Source: Sulfitobacter sp. HI0040 (GTDB lineage Bacteria > Pseudomonadota > Alphaproteobacteria > Rhodobacterales > Rhodobacteraceae). Taken from it: 35,062 bases of DNA. The DNA is taken from positions 1 through 35,062 of the forward strand of contig NZ_LWEX01000327.1 in the NCBI RefSeq assembly GCF_001634885.1, written 5' to 3'. Below are positions 7,022-13,407 of the stretch, piece by piece; position 1 is the first letter of the stretch, and every line of letters begins with the position of its first letter. The notes below the pieces were generated by a model. The model saw only the letters and a list, made by a program, of their open reading frames with translations. It did no database searches and had not been told where the DNA came from. A program made the position numbers and the translations under genes.

Positions 7022-7782
7022 GCGGCGGGGCCTCTCCCGGCTTTCATGTCTTTGCGCATGAAGACGGGGTGGCGCGCTGGTCCGCCGCGGCGGCCGGGGT
7101 GGCGCAAGAGATCCTCGCACAGCTTCACCCCGAAGATCTGCGCCACCGGGACACATGGTTTCCCGGCGTCGACCGATTGCCCAATGCCGCTGACGGCAGC
7201 ATCCGGGGAGTACCTCTCACGGGCGCGTGGCGCGACCATGTGCCGGAGACGGCATTCTGGCACCGGGCGCAGCTTTCGGTCGTCTTTCCCGGATATCCCC
7301 GCCGCGACGAGAGCGAGACGGAAGCCGCGCACCGCTACCGTGTCCGCCGTGCGGCGGCCCATGTGGATGGGCTTTTGCCGGAAGGACCTGAGCGGCGGCG
7401 CTTTCTGAGGGAGGCTCATGCCTTCATCCTCGGCCTGCCGCTCAATGTGGTGGATGCCGCGCCGCTGACCGTCTGGCCCGGAAGTCATCTGACGATGGGG
7501 CAAGCCCTGCGGGAGGCTGTTGGAACGGCACCCCCCGGGACCGTCGATCTGACGGAGGCGTATCACGCCGCGCGGCGCGTCGTCTTCGACCGGATCGAAC
7601 CTGTCCGGGTGGTGGCCCGACCGGGTCAGGCGATCCTGCTGCACCGGCACGTGCTGCACGGCGTCGCGCCATGGGGAGGCGCAGGGCGGGACGGGGCGCG
7701 GTCGCGGGACCAGCAGCCGAGGATGATCGCCTATTTCCGACCGGAACTGCCGGGGGGCGGCCCCTGGCTTGCGGCTGACTGA
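7018..7782 (+). CDS. PhyH-like Fe(II)/2-oxoglutarate oxygenase
   Basis: This is a 254-residue protein with the layout of the phytanoyl-CoA dioxygenase (PhyH) family of non-haem iron oxygenases. H115 and D117 (AAAHVDG) fit the HxD iron motif, and PLTVWPGSHL at 150-159 matches the family's PGSH turn. H214 in LLHRHVLHG is the likely distal iron ligand, and R235 before IAYFRPEL is placed to bind 2-oxoglutarate. GTG 7018 is chosen because it overlaps the exporter stop; no ATG gives the full domain. The open frame upstream is a shadow across the exporter gene. The substrate is unknown, and coupling to a TauE-type exporter suggests release of an anion from an organic substrate, which is inference. 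Confidence 0.72.
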   Translation: MSGGASPGFHVFAHEDGVARWSAAAAGVAQEILAQLHPEDLRHRDTWFPGVDRLPNAADGSIRGVPLTGAWRDHVPETAFWHRAQLSVVFPGYPRRDESETEAAHRYRVRRAAAHVDGLLPEGPERRRFLREAHAFILGLPLNVVDAAPLTVWPGSHLTMGQALREAVGTAPPGTVDLTEAYHAARRVVFDRIEPVRVVARPGQAILLHRHVLHGVAPWGGAGRDGARSRDQQPRMIAYFRPELPGGGPWLAAD

Positions 7783-7836
7783 AGCGGCTGCGCGGCCCCC
7801 TTGCCGCCGGTTCGAAATCGAAGGACAACGGGCGGC

Positions 7837-8685
7837 ATGACGACAACCGTGTTCCTCGCCGTTCTCTGTGCCGCGCTTTTGCACGCGGGCTGGAACGCGC
7901 TCGTGAAGGGCGGGGCGGACAAGCGGGTGAACATGAGCGGCGTCATCATCGGCCATCTTCCCGCGTCCCTGCTGGCCTTGGCCGTCGCGCCTGCGCCCGA
8001 CTTGGCGAGCTGGCCCTACCTGCTGGCGGGCATGGCCTGTCATTTCGGCTACCAGATATTCCTGCTCAATGCTTACCGGGCCGGTGATCTGAGCCAGGTC
8101 TACCCCATCGCCCGGGGCACGGCGCCGCTAATCGTGGCTGCGGTATCGGTCCTGTTTCTTGGCGTGGTGCTTGCCCCGCTGGAGCTGGCGGCGGTTGCGA
8201 TCATCGCGCTGGGGCTAATGAGCATGGCGCTGGTGCGCCAGTCCGACGGGACGCGCAACCTGCCTGCGGCCCGGCTCGCCGTGATCACGGGTTGTTTCAT
8301 TGCGGCCTATTCGCTGGTGGACGGGCTGGGCGCGCGGGTATCGGGCAGCCCGCTGGGATTCTACGCATGGCTCGGGACCCTGAACGCCCTGATCTTTGCC
8401 GCCTACATGCGGATCACCGCGCCCGGAGTGCTGACGCAGATGCGCGTCTCGGGCAAGCGCGTCTTCTGGGTGGGAGGGACGGCGTCCTTCGTGGCCTATG
8501 CCATCGTGGTCTGGGCTTTCACACAGGCCCCCATCGCGCTGGTCACGGCGCTGCGGGAAACCAGCATCGTCTTCGCGCTGGGGATCGGCGTCTTCTTTTT
8601 CGGCGAGAAGATGAACCTCCCCAAGTTGCTTGCCACCTTCGCGACCCTGTCGGGGGCGTTGCTGCTTCGGTTGGCACGGCTTTAA
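7837..8685 (+). CDS. EamA/DMT-family permease
   Basis: This is a drug/metabolite superfamily transporter, 282 residues, with about ten predicted membrane helices arranged as two EamA repeats. The opening FLAVLCAALLHAGWNALVKGG is characteristic, as is the C-terminal ALVTALRETSIVFALGIGVFFFGEKM. ATG 7837 is preferred over an upstream TTG at 7801 because it places the first helix at the N-terminus, as usual. An AAGGA-like site lies 12 bases upstream. The gene is 54 bases after the oxygenase on the same strand and may share its transcript. Family members move amino acids, nucleosides or other metabolites; the substrate here is unknown. Confidence 0.85.
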   Translation: MTTTVFLAVLCAALLHAGWNALVKGGADKRVNMSGVIIGHLPASLLALAVAPAPDLASWPYLLAGMACHFGYQIFLLNAYRAGDLSQVYPIARGTAPLIVAAVSVLFLGVVLAPLELAAVAIIALGLMSMALVRQSDGTRNLPAARLAVITGCFIAAYSLVDGLGARVSGSPLGFYAWLGTLNALIFAAYMRITAPGVLTQMRVSGKRVFWVGGTASFVAYAIVVWAFTQAPIALVTALRETSIVFALGIGVFFFGEKMNLPKLLATFATLSGALLLRLARL

Positions 8686-9051
8686 CCTTCGGGGAAATGG
8701 CCGCCGTGGTGGCCGCCGCCGCGTGAGGGTCACGGTATCTTCGCCGAATGACCCGATCCTCGCCCCATTCCCGCCACGTTGCCCCGGAATATTGCCGGAA
8801 TAGAAACAATAAACGTAACGAGGCAGGTTTATGGCACCGATGATGATAAGCGGCGAAGCAGGATGCGTTCATTTCGGCGGAAAGCGGCGGGCAGGGGGAA
8901 ACCTGATGCTTGCCCGCAGTTTCGCGCGGGTGTCCCGTTTTGCGGATAACCTGAACCATGCGCCCATGGGCTACGACGGCGCGCGGACCTCGGACGACGT
9001 CATGGATTTTCTGCGCAAGATCGCTGCCGGTCGCTAAGCCGCGCGCCGATC
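8686..9051. other. Gene-poor stretch between EamA and DUF1289 genes
   Basis: Apart from the small plus-strand ORF at 8831-9037 I see no gene here. Bases 8740-8830 are less GC-rich than the surroundings and could contain a promoter for that ORF, but no good -35/-10 pair stands out. No strong terminator hairpin was found at the end of the EamA gene. Confidence 0.4.
8831..9037 (+). CDS. Small hypothetical protein (68 or 43 aa)
   Basis: The ORF encodes 68 residues from ATG 8831, which has GAGG nine bases upstream. A second start at ATG 8906 gives 43 residues (MLARSFARVSRFADNLNHAP onward) and has a stronger AGGGGG site eight bases upstream. The C-terminal part looks like a compact basic-then-acidic helix pair (SDDVMDFLRKIAAGR). 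No signal peptide or membrane segment is seen. I do not recognise the family. Two alternative ribosome-binding sites in one frame support real translation more than the length alone does. Confidence 0.45.
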   Translation: MAPMMISGEAGCVHFGGKRRAGGNLMLARSFARVSRFADNLNHAPMGYDGARTSDDVMDFLRKIAAGR

Positions 9052-9291
9052 TCAACCGCGCCCGTTGCCAAGCCGGGCGGCACGACCGCCCCGCCGCCGC
9101 TTCAGCGCCTGCCCCCGGTCGGGCAGTTCCGCAAGCACCGCGCGCCGTTCCGGCATGCTCATCCGCGACCAGCTGGCGATTTCGTCGATCGAGCGTAAAC
9201 ACCCCGTGCAAAGCCGCGTTTCGGGATGCACGACACAGACCTTGATGCAGGGGCTCTCGACTTCGTCGCGCTTCCAGATGTCGTCGTTCAT
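9052..9291 (-). CDS. DUF1289 family small cysteine protein
   Basis: This is a 79-residue protein of the DUF1289 family. Four cysteines, C15, C19, C28 and C31 in SPCIKVCVVHPETRLCTGCLRS, form the family's signature and probably bind a metal or Fe-S centre. The following SIDEIASWSRMSMPERRAVL is also diagnostic. A basic tail rich in Arg and Gly ends the protein. The start codon overlaps the ruvX stop as ATGA, so it is translationally coupled to ruvX and lies last in the ccmI-ruvX-DUF1289 unit. The biochemical role of the family is not established. Confidence 0.9.
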   Translation of the reverse strand: MNDDIWKRDEVESPCIKVCVVHPETRLCTGCLRSIDEIASWSRMSMPERRAVLAELPDRGQALKRRRGGRAARLGNGRG

Positions 9292-9773
9292 ATCCGCCCT
9301 TCGGTCGCCCGCAGCACGCGCAAACGGTCCAGCAATCCCTGAAGTATATAGCTCGCCGCCACGTGGTCGATGACCTCTGCGCGACGTCTGCGTGACGTAT
9401 CCGCCTCCAACAGGGCGCGTTCGGCCGCGACGGTGGACAATCGTTCATCCCAGAAGGTGATCGGCAGGGGGGTGAGCCGGACGAAGTTGCGCGCAAAGGC
9501 GCGGGTCGACTGGCAGCGCGGCCCTTCGCTGCCGTCCATGTTGCGCGGCAGGCCGAGCACGATCCCGGCAATGTTCCGCGCCGAAATGAGTTCGGCGAGC
9601 CGGGCCGCATCCAACGTGAACTTGCGCCTGCGCACAGTTTCCAGCGGGGAGGCGACCGAGAGCATGGAATCGCTTACCGCCACGCCGATCGTCTTGTCGC
9701 CGAGGTCGAGCCCCATGAGAGCGCGCATCGGGGGAAGGGCCGCCGCGAAATCGCCGACATCCTCGTGGATCAC
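9288..9773 (-). CDS. ruvX: Holliday junction resolvase-like protein RuvX (YqgF)
   Basis: RuvX/YqgF is an RNase H-fold nuclease linked to 16S rRNA 5' end maturation and to Holliday junction resolution. D23 in MGLDLGDKTIGVAVSD is the first catalytic acid. GLPRNMDGSEGPR, WDERLST and the C-terminal DHVAASYILQ complete the active site in family order. The protein has 161 residues. The start is GTG 9771-9773, overlapping the ccmI stop as GTGA. The short N-terminal extension ending AAALPPMRAL is common in related alphaproteobacteria, which supports this start over an internal ATG at 9728. Confidence 0.92.
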   Translation of the reverse strand: MIHEDVGDFAAALPPMRALMGLDLGDKTIGVAVSDSMLSVASPLETVRRRKFTLDAARLAELISARNIAGIVLGLPRNMDGSEGPRCQSTRAFARNFVRLTPLPITFWDERLSTVAAERALLEADTSRRRRAEVIDHVAASYILQGLLDRLRVLRATEGRI

Positions 9774-11014
9774 TCCGCCACTCCGGCCTGTGCGCCTGCC
9801 GCCCTGATCCGGTCCAGCGCCCCGGGGTCATCCGCGAAGACTTCCAGCGCGTTGTCGTAGATATCGCGAGCCTCATCCGCGCGTTCCAGCACACCGAGCG
9901 AGGTGATCAGCCGCGCCCAATCCGTCGGTGGGCCGCCTTCTGCGGCCAGACGCTCCGACAGGCCCGCCACCATGTTGCCGATCATGGCCATCCGGTCCTC
10001 GGCGGTCATCTGGCCGGCGGCCTCGATGTCGGCGGCGCTGGGGCCGCGCGGGGCGGGGCCGGTCCGTCCGGCGGGCGGGATTTCATAGGCTTCACCGGCC
10101 TGTTCCGCCACGGCGGCGATCTGCAGGCGGATCGGCTCCATCCACGGGGCATCCGCCGGACCGCGCTGCAGCAGGCGGTCCCAGTGGCGCAGCGCAAGGT
10201 CGGGCCGCCCGGTCTGGGCGAACATCAGGCCGATGTAATAGCGCGCAGCGCCGCTTTCGGGGTCACGCCCCAGAATGGAGCGCAGCACCGTTTCCGCCTC
10301 GGGCGAGACATAGCCGCCCGCCGCGGCAACCAGCAGTTCGGCGTAGTCCTCCACGTCCGACAGCGTTCCCTCGGCGCCCTTGATCCGCAGCACCGCTTCC
10401 TGTGCGCGGGCGGCGGCGGCATAGTTACCGATGCGCGCCTCGTTCTGTGCGAGCAGCGTGTTGCCCTGCAGATCGTCGGGGCGTTCCGCGACGGTGGCAC
10501 GCAGTTTTTCCATGAGGTCGAGATAGGCCTCCGTCACGCCTTCGGGGGCGGGGCTGGGGGGCATCGATGCTTCGGCACTGGCCTGATCCGGGCGGTTGGC
10601 GCGCAGTTCTTCAGCAAAGGCGATCCTGTCGGCCAACGCGAAGTCGCCATATCCGGGCTGCCCCATCCAGCCATAGAGCGCGAGGCTGCCCGCGATAAGC
10701 ACGGTTGCCACGCCGCCCGCCAGCAGCTTGCCCGAAGGACCTGCGCCCGCGACGCGGTGGCGGTCGGCGGCGGCATCGGCGGCGAGGATACGGCGCGAAA
10801 TCTCTGTCCGGGTGCGTTCGGCGTCGGCCTCGGAAAGCAGGCCACGCGACTGGTCACGCTCCACTTCGGCTAGCTGATCGCGATAGACCGACAGGTCCTT
10901 CGCGGCCGCCGCGGCCTCATCCGAGAGGCCGGCGGTGCGATGCGCCCAGACGGCGCGGCCGATGGGAACGCTGACGAAAAGGGCCATCAAGGCCGCTGTG
11001 GCCCAAAAGATCAC
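9770..11014 (-). CDS. ccmI: Cytochrome c maturation protein CcmI (CycH)
   Basis: CcmI is the apocytochrome chaperone of the Ccm system I machinery, holding apocytochrome c for haem ligation at the periplasmic face. The protein has 414 residues from GTG 11014. Membrane segments are at about 2-19 and 97-115. Between them is the family coiled region VYRDQLAEVERDQSRGLLS (43-61). After the second helix GYGDFALADR and a TPR-rich periplasmic domain follow. The frame is open upstream to 11119, but only this start places the first helix at the N-terminus, as usual. Its ribosome-binding site is weak. It leads an overlapping unit with ruvX and the DUF1289 gene. Confidence 0.9.
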   Translation of the reverse strand: MIFWATAALMALFVSVPIGRAVWAHRTAGLSDEAAAAAKDLSVYRDQLAEVERDQSRGLLSEADAERTRTEISRRILAADAAADRHRVAGAGPSGKLLAGGVATVLIAGSLALYGWMGQPGYGDFALADRIAFAEELRANRPDQASAEASMPPSPAPEGVTEAYLDLMEKLRATVAERPDDLQGNTLLAQNEARIGNYAAAARAQEAVLRIKGAEGTLSDVEDYAELLVAAAGGYVSPEAETVLRSILGRDPESGAARYYIGLMFAQTGRPDLALRHWDRLLQRGPADAPWMEPIRLQIAAVAEQAGEAYEIPPAGRTGPAPRGPSAADIEAAGQMTAEDRMAMIGNMVAGLSERLAAEGGPPTDWARLITSLGVLERADEARDIYDNALEVFADDPGALDRIRAAGAQAGVAE

Positions 11015-11249
11015 GGGAGTATGCCTGTCTTTGTCATGGGGGGTATGTAGCCTGTGCGGCCTTGCGAAAAAAGGGGCCATTTGGCGCAGCCGCGGCGCTG
11101 CGGCGCAATTGCGGTCCATGTCGCAAAACTGCTAAGCAATGCCGCGCGGAGTATCCTCTTTTTCCTCCGCATCACCAGAACGGTAAGAGCTGCCGCAGGC
11201 GGCGCGAATCCGCGCATGGACGTGCGGCGACAGATCGGGGAATGCCGGA

Positions 11250-12494
11250 ATGAAGAAATATTCAGCCTTTGCCGTGGCCCGGGAGGCCATGCGCCATCAC
11301 ACCGGCTGGAACCGCGCCTGGCGGGACGCACAGCCAAAGAAGCGCTACGATGTGATCATCGTGGGTGCGGGCGGGCACGGGTTGGCGACGGCCTATTATC
11401 TTGGCAAGAACTTCGGAATCACCAATGTCGCCATTCTGGAAAAGGGCTGGCTGGGGGGCGGCAATACCGGGCGCAACACCACGATCATCCGGTCGAACTA
11501 CCTGCAGGATCCCTCCGCCGCGATCTACGAAAAGGCGCGCAGTCTCTATGAGACCATGAGCCAGGATCTGAACTACAACGTGATGTTCAGCCCCCGGGGC
11601 GTGATCATGCTGGCGCAGACCGAACATGAGGTGCGCGGCTACAAGCGGACGGCCCACGCCAATGCGCTGCAGGGCGTCAAGACAGAATTCATCGGACCGG
11701 AGCGGGTCAAGCAGCTGGTGCCGATCATCGATCTGGACGGTCCGCGCTATCCGGTGCTGGGCGGGCTTTGGCAGGCCCGGGGCGGGACCGCACGGCATGA
11801 CGCCGTGGCCTGGGGCTATGCCCGCGCCTGTTCGGACATGGGCATGGATGTGATCCAGAAATGCGAGGTCACCGGCATCCGGCAGGAAGGCGGCAAGGTC
11901 ACCGGCGTCTCCACCAATCGCGGCGACATCGATTGCGACAAGCTGGGGATCGTGGTGGCGGGCCATTCGGGACATCTGGCCGATATGGCGGGCTTCCGTC
12001 TGCCGATCGAAAGCGTGGCTCTGCAGGCGCTCGTGTCCGAGCCGATCAAACCCTGCATGGACGTGGTCGTGATGGCCAATACCGTCCATGGCTACATGAG
12101 CCAGTCCGACAAGGGCGAAATGGTCATCGGCGGCGGCACCGACGGCTACAACAACTACACCCAGCGCGGATCCTTCCACCATATCGAGGAAACGGTCCGC
12201 GCCCTGATCGAAACCTTCCCGATGATCTCGCGCCTGAAGATGCTGCGCCAGTGGGGCGGCATCGTGGATGTGACGGGCGACCGCTCCCCCATTCTGTCGA
12301 AAACCCCGGTGGAGGGTGTGTTCGTCAACTGCGGCTGGGGCACTGGCGGCTTCAAGGCGATCCCCGGGTCAGGCTGGGGCATGGCCGAACTGATGGCAAA
12401 GGGCCATTCGCCGCTGACAGAGGCCTTCGGCCTGAACCGCTTCCGCGAAGGCCGTTTCATCGACGAAAGCGTCGCGGCAGGGGTCGCACACTGA
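11250..12494 (+). CDS. soxB: Sarcosine oxidase subunit beta SoxB
   Basis: This is the beta subunit of heterotetrameric sarcosine oxidase, which demethylates sarcosine to glycine with production of H2O2 and, with tetrahydrofolate, 5,10-methylene-THF. The protein has 414 residues. VIIVGAGGHGLATAYYLG near residues 36-52 is the FAD-binding dinucleotide fold. H183 in GGTARHDAVAWGY is at the position expected for covalent FMN attachment. CGWGTGGFKAIPGSG near the C-terminus is the usual flavin-binding end. The opening MKKYSAFAVAREAMRHHTGW is typical of SoxB. It starts the sox operon, divergent from ccmI. In the textbook order soxD would follow directly, but here an extra gene intervenes. Confidence 0.95.
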   Translation: MKKYSAFAVAREAMRHHTGWNRAWRDAQPKKRYDVIIVGAGGHGLATAYYLGKNFGITNVAILEKGWLGGGNTGRNTTIIRSNYLQDPSAAIYEKARSLYETMSQDLNYNVMFSPRGVIMLAQTEHEVRGYKRTAHANALQGVKTEFIGPERVKQLVPIIDLDGPRYPVLGGLWQARGGTARHDAVAWGYARACSDMGMDVIQKCEVTGIRQEGGKVTGVSTNRGDIDCDKLGIVVAGHSGHLADMAGFRLPIESVALQALVSEPIKPCMDVVVMANTVHGYMSQSDKGEMVIGGGTDGYNNYTQRGSFHHIEETVRALIETFPMISRLKMLRQWGGIVDVTGDRSPILSKTPVEGVFVNCGWGTGGFKAIPGSGWGMAELMAKGHSPLTEAFGLNRFREGRFIDESVAAGVAH

Positions 12495-12597
12495 TGGCTG
12501 TTTCCCGCTCACAACGGTGTGTTTCCGCGATGCCGCGGAACTGCGCCGCAGATCAGCACGTTTTGTCCACAGTTGAATATACTGAAGGAACAAACCA

Positions 12598-12855
12598 ATG
12601 GCTGACCCAGAAAGAAACGTCTCGGAACGCACCACGACCACGACCACGACCACCGATAACGGTGGCAGCGGCATGGGATTCATCGTGGGGGCGCTCGTCG
12701 TCATCGTCGCCATCATCGCCTATTTCCTCTTCGTTGGCGCCGACACGGACACCGCCGGGGGCGACATCAACGTCACCGTCGAAGGTTCGGACACTGCACC
12801 CGCAGCGGACGCAGTGGAAGGCACTGCCGTGGAAGGCACTGTGGCGACCGACTGA
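12598..12855 (+). CDS. 85-aa single-pass membrane protein inside the sox operon
   Basis: This is a small protein with a hydrophilic N-terminus containing eight consecutive threonines, a single membrane helix at about residues 26-46 (GMGFIVGALVVIVAIIAYFL), and an acidic, Ala/Thr/Val-rich tail that would face the periplasm. The Thr run is encoded by alternating ACC and ACG codons, and the tail contains a near-perfect 15-base tandem repeat giving VEGTA-VEGTV. A GAAGGA site lies about eight bases before ATG. It sits between soxB and soxD and is followed by a strong hairpin, so it may be an inserted unit. I do not recognise a function; a role in the oxidase is not implied by sequence. Confidence 0.7.
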   Translation: MADPERNVSERTTTTTTTTDNGGSGMGFIVGALVVIVAIIAYFLFVGADTDTAGGDINVTVEGSDTAPAADAVEGTAVEGTVATD

Positions 12856-12886
12856 CGCGAACCACCTAGAAAACGTAAACGACCGG

Positions 12887-12916
12887 AACGCCGGGCGCAG
12901 CACTGCGTCCGGCGTT
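12887..12916 (+). terminator. Terminator-like hairpin within the sox operon
   Basis: AACGCCGGGCGCA (12887-12899) pairs with TGCGTCCGGCGTT (12904-12916) through a GCAC loop. The stem is 13 base pairs with one G-T wobble and is followed by a single T and then CGCG, so the U-tract is poor. It lies 31 bases after the 85-aa gene stop and 65 bases before soxD. It may attenuate transcription, protect an mRNA end, or mark a former transcript end. Confidence 0.5.
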
Positions 12917-12981
12917 TCGCGTGGCCGCATGCCCGCCAGAGCAGGGCGGCCTTTCGACATGCCAGCCATAGGAGCACAGCC

Positions 12982-13314
12982 ATGCTGATCCTCACCTGTC
13001 CCAACTGCGGCGTCACCGCCGAGGAAACGGAATTTCACGCGGGCGGCGAGGCGCATCTGAAGCGGTTCGGTCCCGGTTCGTCAGAAGAGGAGTTCGAAGG
13101 CTACCTGTTCATGCGGTCGAATCCGAAAGGCGTCCATTTCGAACGCTGGCGTCATGCCTATGGCTGCGGCAAGTGGTTCCACGTGGCCCGCGATACCACG
13201 ACGCTTGAAGTCTTCGGCAGCTATTCCGCCCAGACGACCGAACCGCCGCAGGACATTCTGGACACGATCGAGGATCGCCGGCCCGGCTGGTCCCCCGCGG
13301 AACGTCCGGCATGA
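12982..13314 (+). CDS. soxD: Sarcosine oxidase subunit delta SoxD
   Basis: This is the small zinc-binding subunit of heterotetrameric sarcosine oxidase, 110 residues. C6 and C9 (LTCPNCG) with H58 and C62 (RHAYGCGKWF) are the zinc ligands at nearly the positions known for the family (C6, C9, H59, C63). RSNPKGVHFERWRHAYGCG is the diagnostic central segment. The subunit stabilises the alpha-beta complex. An AGGAG site precedes ATG. Its TGA stop overlaps the ATG of a 30-codon ORF that fills most of the gap to soxA. Confidence 0.95.
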   Translation: MLILTCPNCGVTAEETEFHAGGEAHLKRFGPGSSEEEFEGYLFMRSNPKGVHFERWRHAYGCGKWFHVARDTTTLEVFGSYSAQTTEPPQDILDTIEDRRPGWSPAERPA

Positions 13315-13403
13315 CCGGCTTCATCCTTTGCCGTCTCCGCTGCGGGCACACCGCAATTGTCATGATCGAAGGCCACAGCACCTTCGCAGTATCCGAGGTT
13401 TGA
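13311..13403 (+). CDS. Possible 30-aa microORF between soxD and soxA
   Basis: ATG 13311 overlaps the soxD stop as ATGA, and the frame stays open for 30 codons, ending at TGA 13401-13403, four bases before the soxA start. The peptide begins MTGFILCRLRCGHTAIVMIE and contains a CxxxCGH cluster that could bind a metal. Third codon positions are mostly G or C, as in neighbouring genes. It is too short for a confident call, and the arrangement could simply be the soxD-soxA spacer. I do not recognise any family. Confidence 0.4.
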   Translation: MTGFILCRLRCGHTAIVMIEGHSTFAVSEV

Positions 13404-13407
13404 CATC

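Noticed and set aside
12571-12590. A promoter with TATACT just before the 85-aa gene
   Set aside because: A start site set by this -10 would fall after the ribosome-binding site at 12584-12589, and no -35 is present at the right distance.
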